Shown here in pieces: positions 1 to 8,600 of a stretch of 64,000 nucleotides of DNA. The notes beneath the pieces are model-generated. The model saw only the letters and a list, made by a program, of their open reading frames with translations, made no database searches and had not been told where the DNA came from. Positions within the stretch are counted from its first letter, which is position 1. The number at the start of each line of letters is the position of its first letter. Origin of the DNA: an uncultured Clostridia bacterium (GTDB lineage Bacteria > Bacillota > Clostridia > Christensenellales > Borkfalkiaceae); assembly GCA_947589385.1 (NCBI GenBank), contig CANPZW010000006.1:1-64000 (forward strand), written 5' to 3'. Both the position numbers and the translations under genes were made by a program.

Positions 1-6
1 ATTGAA

Positions 7-38
7 AACGAGGAGAGGTACATGTACCTCTCCTCGTT
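7..38. repeat. Perfect 32-bp palindrome next to integrase gene
   Basis: Two 16-base arms (aacgaggagaggtaca and its exact complement) meet with no spacer, followed by a short T run (ccctttttctct). It lies about 85 bases downstream of the integrase stop. It could be a bidirectional terminator for the integrase or part of an attachment region, because tyrosine integrases of Tn916-like elements often sit beside their att site. A second small dyad, gtgaac/gttcac at 54-73, follows. The function is inferred from position only. Confidence 0.6.
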
Positions 39-121
39 AGCCCTTTTTCTCTTGTGAACTAAACGGGGTTCACTTCAAAGATTGCCGCCTTTTTTTTATT
101 TATCCGGTTGATTTTAAAACT

Positions 122-1033
122 TCATCCGAGCAACCGACCGACCTTGTTCATCATCTCCGCTTTATGCTCTATAAGGGAGTGCGCGTACCGCCGAAGCGTT
201 ATCGACGGGTCCTGATGCCCCAAAATTTCCGAAAGTGTTTTAACGTCCATTCCGACCTCCAAAGACCTGGTCGCAAACGTATGCCGCAACGCGTGAAAGC
301 CCCTGTGTTCGATATGAAGTTTTCTCAGGACTATGTCGAACGTACGCTGATAGGAACGGATTTCCGCGCCGTATTCGCTTTTACCGACCACGACAAACCG
401 CGCGCCCGTCTGCCTGCGTATGAATTTCATATACCCCACTATCTGCCGAGGCAAGGGTATAACACGCTCCGAGCTTTGGGTTTTAGTTGTATCGAATACC
501 TTGACGTAGCGGTTTCCCACCCAACTGTCGTGGCAGGATTTCGTTACGAGCACAGTGCCTTTTTGTAAATCCACGTCCTCCCAAGTCAAAGCAAGCAATT
601 CGCCTATGCGCAGTCCGGAATAAAGACTGAGCAAGATTCCGAACAAAAACGGCTGGCGGCTTTCGAGAATATAGTTCTCGATTTTCTTCTGCTCTGTTTT
701 CGAAAAACACGTTATTTTGTTCATTCTGATTTTTGGGCGCACGATAAAGTCAGAATACTGCCTGTCTATAATCCCGACCGCGACGCCTTTTCTCAGCGAA
801 GCCCTTAAAACCGCGACGATGAAATTAACGCTGTTCGGGGCAAGCCCGCGCTCCGACAGCAACATTGAAAATTTTTGCAATTCCACCGCCGTAAGTTGGC
901 TTACTTCATACTCGCCTAACGCAGGTAGGAGATATTTTTCCGCCTGCTGACGGTATTTCCTGTAAGTCCTATCCTTCGCAGAAGCCTTGATATAAAGCTC
1001 CAACCATTCGTTCAACCATTCTTTATACTGCAT
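122..1033 (-). CDS. Tyrosine recombinase / site-specific integrase
   Basis: Catalyses strand exchange through a tyrosine nucleophile, probably for integration or excision of a mobile element. The N-terminal part (about residues 1-100) looks like a core-binding SAM-like domain. The C-terminal part carries the full catalytic set: Arg in SGLRIGELLAL, Lys in DTTKTQSSERV, HxxR in HALRHTFATR, the late His in LGHQD, and the nucleophile Tyr in LRRYAH. The 303-residue length suits a phage or Tn916-type integrase lacking the longest N-terminal arm-binding domain. An AAAGGAG ribosome site precedes the ATG. No excisionase, relaxase or phage gene lies to its right, so any element it serves would extend left of the window, or the gene is a remnant with an intact active site. 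Confidence 0.92.
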   Translation of the reverse strand: MQYKEWLNEWLELYIKASAKDRTYRKYRQQAEKYLLPALGEYEVSQLTAVELQKFSMLLSERGLAPNSVNFIVAVLRASLRKGVAVGIIDRQYSDFIVRPKIRMNKITCFSKTEQKKIENYILESRQPFLFGILLSLYSGLRIGELLALTWEDVDLQKGTVLVTKSCHDSWVGNRYVKVFDTTKTQSSERVIPLPRQIVGYMKFIRRQTGARFVVVGKSEYGAEIRSYQRTFDIVLRKLHIEHRGFHALRHTFATRSLEVGMDVKTLSEILGHQDPSITLRRYAHSLIEHKAEMMNKVGRLLG

Positions 1034-1406
1034 TTTTTACTCCTTTCGTTCGATTTTCGGCGCGAGCGCCTTAAATATGGTAAATCATTTTTCTTTGTTT
1101 TTCCCATTTTCGGAATAAAAATAGCCGTTTGATTTTTTAATGTTTTGAACAATTTAAGGCGTTGTTTGAGCAACCTCTGTACAAGGGCGGAAAGGTTTGA
1201 TTTTGTAATCAAATCCGTCTTTTCTTATGCAACGCTGAGAGCGTGGGAAGATAAAACTTTGTCGTTATGTTTATCATTCGTTGCCACAAAAAAGAGCAGA
1301 AGCTTGTACTTCTACTCTCATTTTGAACTTGCCGTTGCGTTAATTTTTCAATTATTTAATTTATCCCAAGGATATTACGATGTGATAAACCTTAACTGTC
1401 ACCGTA
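1034..1406. other. Intergenic region between integrase and phosphatase
   Basis: About 370 bases without a credible gene; the short ORFs here lack ribosome sites and family features. It holds the integrase ribosome site at its left end and, near 1289-1319, a hairpin (gagcagaag / cttctactc with one mismatch). Read on the minus strand, that hairpin is followed by six T's, so it can act as terminator of the phosphatase gene ending at 1407. Confidence 0.5.
1289..1319 (-). terminator. Terminator of the PrpE-like phosphatase gene
   Basis: On the minus strand an imperfect stem (gagtagaag / cttctgctc) with a 6-base loop is followed by cttttttg. It is about 90 bases downstream of the phosphatase stop and is oriented to end that transcript. 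Confidence 0.5.
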
Positions 1407-2102
1407 TTATCTTTTAACGTAATACGCATTGCAGTTTTCAATGCAAAAACAGCCCAAAACGCCGTCTATCCACGTGCCCGTATCAAGGTGGATTTTGTAA
1501 AAATCGGTTATCTTATAGCTGTCTTTTTGCGCCTCTTTTCGGCGATAGGCGATTATTTTGCTTGCGCCGTCGGGCAGAAGATAGCTTGTGGGCGTATGCC
1601 CGAAGAAAACGCACTTGCTGTCCTTTACTTCGATATGCGGGTCTTTGAAATTTCTGTCATAGACAAGCTGTTCGCGCGTGGCTTTTTCGGGCGGGATTAT
1701 GCGCCCGTTTTCGTCAAGCGGGATTCCCGCATGCACGCACAAAAAGTCCTTTCCCTCTATGTAAAAGGGCAAGCTTTCAACCCAATCTATTGTATCCCAA
1801 TCCAAAAGGGCGCCGTCGTCGGGGAAATACTCTTGCAGTTTTTTAAGGACGTAATCGAAATTATCGGGCGACTCGCGCATCAATCCCCAATAGTACTTTA
1901 AAAACGTATATTCGTGATTGCCGTTTATGCAGCGGGCGTTAGGCATATTTTTTATGAATTTCAAAAGCCGCACCGAGTCCTTGCCCTTGTCGATAATGTC
2001 GCCGCAGGATATGAGCGTATCGCCGTCCGAAAATTTAATATATTCGAGCAACCGCCTGTACAAATCGTATTGCGCGTGTATATCCGAAACTACGTATGTC
2101 AT
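1407..2102 (-). CDS. Calcineurin-type metallophosphoesterase (PrpE / serine-threonine phosphatase-like)
   Basis: A dinuclear-metal phosphoesterase of the PPP / diadenosine tetraphosphatase group. The metal-binding motifs appear in order: SDIHAQYD near residue 6 (DxH), SCGDIIDKGKDS (GDxxDxG), NGNHEYT (GNHE), CVHAGIP and FFGHTPTSYL (GHT). The 231-residue length fits PrpE or bacterial protein phosphatase PrpA. The substrate (phosphoprotein, Ap4A or other dinucleotide) cannot be told from sequence. No clear ribosome site lies before the ATG. The upstream unknown gene on the same strand is 70 bases away, so the two may be cotranscribed from the promoter near 2720-2748. Confidence 0.85.
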   Translation of the reverse strand: MTYVVSDIHAQYDLYRRLLEYIKFSDGDTLISCGDIIDKGKDSVRLLKFIKNMPNARCINGNHEYTFLKYYWGLMRESPDNFDYVLKKLQEYFPDDGALLDWDTIDWVESLPFYIEGKDFLCVHAGIPLDENGRIIPPEKATREQLVYDRNFKDPHIEVKDSKCVFFGHTPTSYLLPDGASKIIAYRRKEAQKDSYKITDFYKIHLDTGTWIDGVLGCFCIENCNAYYVKR

Positions 2103-2172
2103 AAGTTTGATTTTGTTTTAAAAATGCCCCATTCGCCTTTTCTGTATTTTGACTGCAATGAAATAGGCACTC

Positions 2173-2691
2173 TTATGTGTTTACAATGGAATGACGACGC
2201 GGAGGCGGCAAAAGCCCCAAGAGAACCAGAGTATAGGTTCTATTGTAAACGTCCTTGTTAATACGGCACATAGCCTCGTCATTGAAAATCCAATGAAGGG
2301 TACATCCTTCTCGGAACGCGCCTTCGAGAAGAAACTTTGCCTTATCTTTGGAAGGCTTTCTTTCCATAAAAACGGGGGCGTTCCAATTCAAGCCCGGCTT
2401 GAATGAGCAGTAATTTGAAAACATCTGAGCGTATTTCAAAAATTCCATAGCGCGCGTGGGATACATGGATTCTAAGGTAGAGTCGAGCTCTTCCAGCTTT
2501 ACTGAAATAAGCAAGTTGTGATTGCGTGCGATTTTCAGAAGATTTGACGACACGATACGATATACGGATGCAAAAAGAGTATCATCCATGAGCACAGCTT
2601 TGCTATGATAATCCTCAACATCGGTGTCGCGATAGACGTAATGGGCAAAGATTTTAGCGAGTTCCTCGTCGGAAAGACCATTTACAATCAT
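2173..2691 (-). CDS. Hypothetical protein, 172 residues
   Basis: I do not recognise a family. The protein is mostly helical in look, soluble, with no signal peptide or membrane segment. It contains His, Cys and Trp residues but no familiar motif. It has a very strong ribosome site (AAAGGAGGAG) and a near-consensus sigma-A promoter just upstream, so it is very likely expressed. It is followed after 70 bases by the PrpE-like phosphatase in the same direction. It may be cargo linked to the nearby integrase, but nothing in the sequence proves that. Confidence 0.7.
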   Translation of the reverse strand: MIVNGLSDEELAKIFAHYVYRDTDVEDYHSKAVLMDDTLFASVYRIVSSNLLKIARNHNLLISVKLEELDSTLESMYPTRAMEFLKYAQMFSNYCSFKPGLNWNAPVFMERKPSKDKAKFLLEGAFREGCTLHWIFNDEAMCRINKDVYNRTYTLVLLGLLPPPRRHSIVNT

Positions 2692-2719
2692 GCGGAACTC
2701 CTCCTTTAAACTTTAAAAT

Positions 2720-2748
2720 ATAATAGCACATCAGCCGAGATTTTTCAA
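2720..2748 (-). promoter_or_regulatory. Sigma-A promoter for the 172-residue hypothetical gene
   Basis: On the minus strand, TTGAAA, a 17-base spacer and TATTAT lie just upstream of the AAAGGAGG ribosome site of the gene starting at 2691. Confidence 0.6.
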
Positions 2749-2838
2749 CGATTTATGATTAGAATACAGGCGGTAAGACTTGCTCCCACCCGTAACGATT
2801 TTAGGACATTGTCGCGGCAGCAGTGAACGTATTACTAT

Positions 2839-2868
2839 AAAAGCCCTTCCGAAAGGAAAGGCTTTATA
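2839..2868 (-). terminator. Terminator of iorAB
   Basis: Inverted repeat aaagccctt / gaaaggcttt with a short loop, just past the iorB stop at 2877. It is followed on the minus strand by a U-rich tract (ttttatagt). Confidence 0.65.
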
Positions 2869-2876
2869 ATTTTTGT

Positions 2877-3452
2877 TTATTTGGAAAGCTCTATGCCGCG
2901 CCTGATTGCGGCTTTGTTCATCTCTAAAAACTGAGGCTTGACGTTTTCCGTTAATATCAAATCCCAGTCGATATGTTCAAGTTTCATCGAGCCGATTATT
3001 GTGCCCAGCAAAATCATATTCATTACCTTGGGGCTGCCGATAGCTTCCGCCTCCCTGTTGGCGTCGATAACCGTTGTATCCGCTACCCTTTTAAGCTCTT
3101 CTATTATCCCCGACGGATATTCCGTTTGCCCCGATGTTATCGGCATGCCCGGAATTTCGAAGTCGTTGACAAATACTTTGCCGCCCTTTTTAAGATAATC
3201 GAGATAACGCAATGCCTCCATTTTTTCGAAAGCGACAATTACGTCAGCCTGCCCTATCTCTATTACGGGGGAATAAACCTTTTGTTCAGAATATCTTATA
3301 TGCGATGTTACCGAACCGCCGCGCTGGCTCATCCCGTGAATTTCGCTCATTTTTACGTCGTAATTTGCTTTTTGAAGCCCGAGGGTCAGTATCTTGCTGG
3401 CAAGAATCGTGCCCTGACCGCCGACGCCTACGAGCAGTATATTTTTCGTCAT
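2877..3452 (-). CDS. iorB: Indolepyruvate:ferredoxin oxidoreductase, beta subunit
   Basis: Small subunit of IOR, which oxidatively decarboxylates aryl-2-keto acids made from aromatic amino acids to aryl-acetyl-CoA with reduction of ferredoxin, in the cytoplasm. It belongs to the gamma-type domain family of 2-oxoacid:ferredoxin oxidoreductases: GVGGQGTILASKIL near the N-terminus, then SEIHGMSQRGGSVTSHIR, the typical signature. The ORF track begins at 3518, but the ATG at 3452 (MTKNILLVG) follows a GGAGGAGGA ribosome site and gives the usual length of about 190 residues. It starts 11 bases after the iorA stop, so the two form an operon, with a terminator right after iorB. Confidence 0.93.
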   Translation of the reverse strand: MTKNILLVGVGGQGTILASKILTLGLQKANYDVKMSEIHGMSQRGGSVTSHIRYSEQKVYSPVIEIGQADVIVAFEKMEALRYLDYLKKGGKVFVNDFEIPGMPITSGQTEYPSGIIEELKRVADTTVIDANREAEAIGSPKVMNMILLGTIIGSMKLEHIDWDLILTENVKPQFLEMNKAAIRRGIELSK

Positions 3453-3463
3453 ATTCCTCCTCC

Positions 3464-5257
3464 TTAATTTATTGCCGCCTTGGGGCAGATTTGCTTGCAT
3501 ACCGTGCAACCTACGCACATCGTGTCGTCGATAACGGCTTTTTTGTTCTTAACCGAAATCGCAGGGCAACCGCTTTTAAGGCAAGCTTTGCAACCGATAC
3601 ATTTTTCGGTATCCACTTTGCACTTTACTTTATAAGCTTCGGGCCATTCGTTCTTATCGTATTGGCTCATCTTTTTAAGCACGCAAGGGTAACGGGTAAT
3701 GATTACGCTGGGCTCTTTGAGGGAAACCGCCCAATCCAGCGTTTCGCGGACAAGTTTCAAATCATTGGGGTCGATAACTCTGATGTGCTTGATACCTATC
3801 GCCTTGACGATTCCTTCTATATCCACAATTTGCGTAGGCTCGCCCTGAGCCGTAAAGCCCGTCCCCGGGTTCTGCTGGTGACCCGTCATGCCTGTGATTC
3901 GGTTGTCCAGAATTACGGTTATGCAGTTGCCCCTGTTATAAACTATATCGAGAAGGGAGGTCATTCCGCTATGGAAGAAAGTCGAATCGCCGAGAACTCC
4001 CACTACGCGTTTAGTGTTGCCCTCCACCATGTCGAGCACCTTTTGAATACCGTTTGCACCGCTCACCGAAGCGCCCATGCAGCAGTTGCAATCCATAGCA
4101 TTATAGGGCGCGGCAAAGCCCAAAGTATAGCAGCCTATGTCTCCCGATACAATAACGTCCTTGCGCTTGCCGAGCTCATAGAAGAAACCTCTATGCGGGC
4201 AGCCTGCGCAGAGCGCGGGCGGACGGCCTATTACCTTACTGCGGTCGTAGGAAAGAACTTCTGCCTCTTTACCGCAAACGCATTTGCGGACGACGTCGGA
4301 AGTCAGCTCTCCGAAAGCAGGCAAAAATCTTTTGCCGTCGGGCGCAAATTTTCCGTAACAGATATTTTTATAACCCAGCATCTTAACGGCGTCTTCGATA
4401 TACTCGTCGTTTTCCTCAATTACGTAAACTCTTTCCAGCCCTTTCAGGAAAGAATCCATAAGTTTCATGGGCAAGGGATATGTAAAGCCGAGTTTTAGAT
4501 AGTTTGCATCGTCACCGAAAACTTCTTTTGCGTAGTTTATCGCCATACCGCTTGCGATAACGCCTGTTTTCTTACCGTTGTCCTCTATGTTGTTCCATTC
4601 GCAGTTGCTTGAATATTCTTTTAAGATATCCAAACGCTTTTCGACTTCGGCGCGGCGCACCCTCGCATTAGCGGGAACGCAAACATATTTAGAAGCATTC
4701 TTGACATAGGGAACGATAGGCTTTTCCTGCCTCGGTTCAAGCTCTACAAGACTTTTTGAATGGCAAACGCGGGTCGTGACCCTTATAAGCACGGGAGTTT
4801 CGTACTTTTCACTGAGTTCAAAGGCAAATTTAGCCATAGCTTTACATTCCTTTGAATCGGAAGGTTCCAACATGGGAACCTTTGCGTGACGCGCATAATT
4901 ACGGTTATCCTGCTCGTTCTGAGAAGAATGTTGACCGGGTTCGTCAGCCGTAACTACTACAAGTCCGGCATTGCCGCCCGTGTAAGCGATTGTAAAAAAC
5001 GGGTCTGCCGCCACGTTTAAACCCACGTGTTTCATACTTGCAAAGCTGCGTGCGCCGCCTAACGAAGCGCCGTAAGCTACCTCTAAGGCAACCTTTTCGT
5101 TGGGAGACCACTGGGCGGAAATTTCTTTATATGTAGCAATATTTTCAAGAATTTCCGTGCTGGGCGTACCGGGATAAGCGGCCGCAAAGCGAACGCCGGC
5201 TTCATAAACGCCGCGCGCAATGGCCTCGTTTCCGGTCATAAGTTGTTGTTTTGCCAT
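3464..5257 (-). CDS. iorA: Indolepyruvate:ferredoxin oxidoreductase, alpha subunit
   Basis: Large TPP- and iron-sulfur-containing subunit of IOR. The N-terminal pyrimidine-binding domain begins with a typical GNEAIARGVYEAGV. The TPP-binding domain contains GDIGCYTLGFAAPYNAMD and the later GDSTFFHSGMTSLLDIVYN. The C-terminal 60 residues hold an 8Fe ferredoxin domain (CIGCKACLKSGCP and CVGCTVCKQICPKAAI). At 597 residues it is full length. It is first in a two-gene operon with iorB and has a sigma-A promoter within 60 bases of its ATG and a GGAGG ribosome site. With gdhA and the aminotransferase elsewhere in the window, it fits amino-acid fermentation feeding ferredoxin. Confidence 0.96.
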   Translation of the reverse strand: MAKQQLMTGNEAIARGVYEAGVRFAAAYPGTPSTEILENIATYKEISAQWSPNEKVALEVAYGASLGGARSFASMKHVGLNVAADPFFTIAYTGGNAGLVVVTADEPGQHSSQNEQDNRNYARHAKVPMLEPSDSKECKAMAKFAFELSEKYETPVLIRVTTRVCHSKSLVELEPRQEKPIVPYVKNASKYVCVPANARVRRAEVEKRLDILKEYSSNCEWNNIEDNGKKTGVIASGMAINYAKEVFGDDANYLKLGFTYPLPMKLMDSFLKGLERVYVIEENDEYIEDAVKMLGYKNICYGKFAPDGKRFLPAFGELTSDVVRKCVCGKEAEVLSYDRSKVIGRPPALCAGCPHRGFFYELGKRKDVIVSGDIGCYTLGFAAPYNAMDCNCCMGASVSGANGIQKVLDMVEGNTKRVVGVLGDSTFFHSGMTSLLDIVYNRGNCITVILDNRITGMTGHQQNPGTGFTAQGEPTQIVDIEGIVKAIGIKHIRVIDPNDLKLVRETLDWAVSLKEPSVIITRYPCVLKKMSQYDKNEWPEAYKVKCKVDTEKCIGCKACLKSGCPAISVKNKKAVIDDTMCVGCTVCKQICPKAAIN

Positions 5258-5285
5258 TTAAACCTCCAATCAATTAGTATAATTT

Positions 5286-5314
5286 ATTTTACAGCATATA
5301 AAGTATTTTGTCAA
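5286..5314 (-). promoter_or_regulatory. Sigma-A promoter of iorAB
   Basis: Minus strand: TTGACA, 17-base spacer, TAAAAT, placed about 30 bases before the iorA ATG. The -35 box matches consensus exactly. Confidence 0.75.
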
Positions 5315-5454
5315 TTTATAATTATTAAGTAATAAAAATAGAAAATTTTGTAATTTATAAGCAAAACCTCTAAGCCATAATATTCGGCAAATTAGATAAG
5401 GTTAGAGAATTTTATCCCAAAGGCATAATATTCCCTAATCCGATGAAGCTTCAC

Positions 5455-5483
5455 AAAAAAATCTGGCGTTAGTTAACGCCAGA
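5455..5483 (-). terminator. Intrinsic terminator of the pectin operon
   Basis: A perfect 10-bp stem (tctggcgtta / taacgccaga) with a 2-base spacer is followed on the minus strand by seven T's. It lies about 175 bases downstream of the pectate lyase stop and is the only strong terminator after that gene. Confidence 0.8.
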
Positions 5484-5658
5484 CCCAAAAGTTTTATCTT
5501 CCAAAAACCATTTGATTTATTAAATTTCATTATTGCCAAACTGTAAAACTTGATTTGACAACTTACCCGGCTCAAATAGTATTCCTTATTCGATTTCTCT
5601 CAAATCTCAATGGAATATATCCCGTAAGAAGGTTGCTTTAAAAAATTTTACGTATCAA

Positions 5659-8600
5659 TCATTCTGCCGTATCTATGAAGTTCAAAGTAAGGTAAGGAGC
5701 TTTAAGCTCGGGACCGCTGCCGTCGAATACGTAAGACCACTTGGTTTCAAAGTCGAAGCCCGTTTTGTCTATCCAGTTGTCCGCCCCGCTGTCCTTCAAA
5801 GACTTGCCCAGCGAAAGCGCATATGCGGAATATACGTTCACGTCGTAATCCGTATTGTATTCCTCCATAAGCGATACGCAGTTTGCGATTTTAACGTCCC
5901 CGCTCGTCGAGAAACCGCCGATTGTAGGCGACTGGTTCTTTTGAGAAGTGGATATCAGAGCACCCTTGTAGTATTCCGTCTGAATACTTACGCAACCCGT
6001 AACGCGCAGAGGTCCTGCGCCGCTGTGATAGCCCAGCATGCCGCCGATTCGTCCCGTGCCCGTATCGACCAAAACTCCGGCGGATACGCAGTTTGTAATT
6101 TCCAGCATGAACTTATAGCCGCTTCTTTCCGCGTTGGTAAGCTGTCCGTTTTCGTCGTACTGCGCAACTATCGAGCTCACGCCCGAACCGCCGCAGGCTA
6201 TATACGAATTTACATAGCAGTCGGAAATGCGGATTTCAAGGTCGTCCGTAATGGGATTGTTTGTCTGGATATAGCCGATAATTCCGCCTACTCTGTTACC
6301 CGTAGAAGTTATATAATACTTTTCGCCTTCCGCGTCCGATTTTACAGAGCCGTCGGCGTTAAGCTCGGGTATGGGGTTGACAATGGATACCTGGCTTACT
6401 TCCGTTGCGGTTGCGCCCTCATATACCTGTCCGATAAGACCGCCCGTGCGTTGGTCGCTGCCGTTTATCATAAGGTTGGTTATGGCAATATTGTGGAAAT
6501 ATCCGCCATATACCCTGGACACAATAGCCGTTCTCTGTTTGCCCGAAAGATTTATATTATCGAACTTAATATTCATTATAGTGCCGCCCTTGACCTGCGA
6601 GAAAATACCCGTATTGTCATCTTTGGTGCTTCTCGTAATACCCGAAACGGTGTGTCCCTGTCCGTTGAGAAGTCCTGAGAACGCCGTCGTTCCCGCGCTC
6701 CAAGTCTTTCCGGAGAAATCAAGGTCTTTTTTAAGAAGATATATCGTCTTGGAAACGTCCTCGTTGTCCAGTTTGCCGCCCGTTATCTTCATGAAATTCT
6801 CTTCCGTGGAAATTTCGGCGGTCTTTATCTCATCATGATAAAGCTGCGAAGTAACCTTGCCGTCGGCATTTGCAAGAGCGTAGTAAACGTGATATCCCTT
6901 AGAGTTGGCGTTGGCGTAAGAGAAGCTTATAGAGGTAGCCTTGAAATCGTTGCGCAAAGCGCCCTCATACGTCTTTATACCCTCGGCGGTAAGTTCGCTG
7001 AGTTCGGTTTCGGAAGCCACGGTATAGAGAGTACCCGTTACGTTAGTAAGATTGCCCGCAATGATATAGCCGTCCCTGAAAACCGAAACGCTTGCCGCGC
7101 CGTCGAAGTCCACTTCCGCCGAAGTCGCGGCGACGAAAATCTGATAGGTCATACTTTCCGTCTTTGCAGGGTCGGAAACAAGCGTGACTTTGTGCGTAAT
7201 TCTGTAAACTCCCGAGTGGTTTACCATAAATCCGCTGACGGGGGTATAATCTTCCTTTGCGGAAGGAGCAAATTCATAAACCGTTTCCACTGTGTATTGG
7301 GAGTCGTCGAGAAGTTTGCCGTTGTAATATGCGCCGTTGGAAACTTCGAGGACGGGTTCGCCGTACTGCTTATAGGCGTCCATAATGACCTTGCCGCCGT
7401 CCTGATATACTTCGTCCGTTTCGGTGACCCTTACCACCAGCCCGCCTATGGAAGGCGAATCCTGTTTTACGGTAAGTGCGAACGTTTTGGTAACGCTGTA
7501 ATTGAGGTAGGAAATCGTAGCCGTAAGAACTGCCTTTTCGTCATTCGCGGGGCGTGTAACGCCTATCGTGATATATTCAGCGCCCGAAATCGAGGGGTCG
7601 GGCTGAACAAGCTTGCCTATTTTCAGAAGTTCGCTGTCAGAAGTCCAGTTTACGGTACAGCCCGTTATCATTGCAGGAACGTCGAAGTCCTGATAAACCG
7701 CGTCCTCGTCGCTGTTTATGGTAAGCGTTTCCTTAGCTTTCAGAAGTCTTGCATAAACGTTGCTTTCTACCCCTTCGAGAAGGTCGTCCTTCGTGAAATG
7801 AGTGTAATCTTCCCACTTGGTAAGGTTGAGTACGGAACCCGCTTTAACTCCCGCCCCGAAGTGTTCCGAAAAGTCGAAACCGCTCTTTACCGCAAGTATG
7901 TCGCCCATATTTATCGAATGGTCGGCGTTGCGGTATTTATTGTGAATCATTTCGGCAGCGGTATTGTCGCTGTCTTTAAGTCCCGATATATTGTAGGTGT
8001 AGGCGGTAGCTCCGTCGGCTGCCGTTGCAACTACGGGCAATTTTTCAAATACGTCCTCGGCATTAAGCGCGTCTATCTGCTGTGTATAAGTTTCTTTCGC
8101 CGCCTTGGTATCCGCGTCCAAAGAACCTTTTACCACGTTTGTTTTCGCGCCGGCGGTTAAAAGACTGTTCATAACCGAACCGCGGTAAGCGTCGTTGTCG
8201 AGAGATTTTGCAATGCCGCTCTTTACGGACAGAACGTTTTTAACCGTGTTGTAGCTGTAACTCTGCCGCGCGAGGTCAATATTCGAATGGGTATCGTGAT
8301 TTTGAATGGAAACTACTTGCCCGAACGTAGCGCTGTCGGGGTCGTTGTCGATTGCCGCGGAGTTATCGTATGCGGTAACGCCTTCCACCTTTATATAGCC
8401 GGGGTTGGAGTTATCAGTAACACCGTGCATCCTGTTCTGGAAAGAAAGGCAATTATAAAGCCTTACGTCGCCTTCCATAACCGAGCCGCCCAGCTTAAAA
8501 CCGTTGCCGTCGCCGTCGCGCGTCTTGTAGGAATTTGTTTCGGGCTCGTCGTACTGAGCGTTATAGTTGACCTTATCATGGTTTTCCGCCTGCGTGTATT

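Larger units (their letters stand above)
5258..5658. other. Intergenic region holding iorA promoter and pectate lyase terminator
   Basis: About 400 AT-rich bases without a gene. It contains the iorA promoter at 5286-5314, two short similar stretches containing cataatattc (near 5375 and 5423), and a strong intrinsic terminator for the pectate lyase gene at 5462-5483. Confidence 0.6.

Noticed and set aside
1-121. tRNA gene as integrase target at the window start
   Set aside because: No cloverleaf or T-loop sequence could be found; only palindromes are present.
3212-4498. 428-residue plus-strand ORF over iorA
   Set aside because: Antisense shadow of a clearly conserved gene; no start signals.
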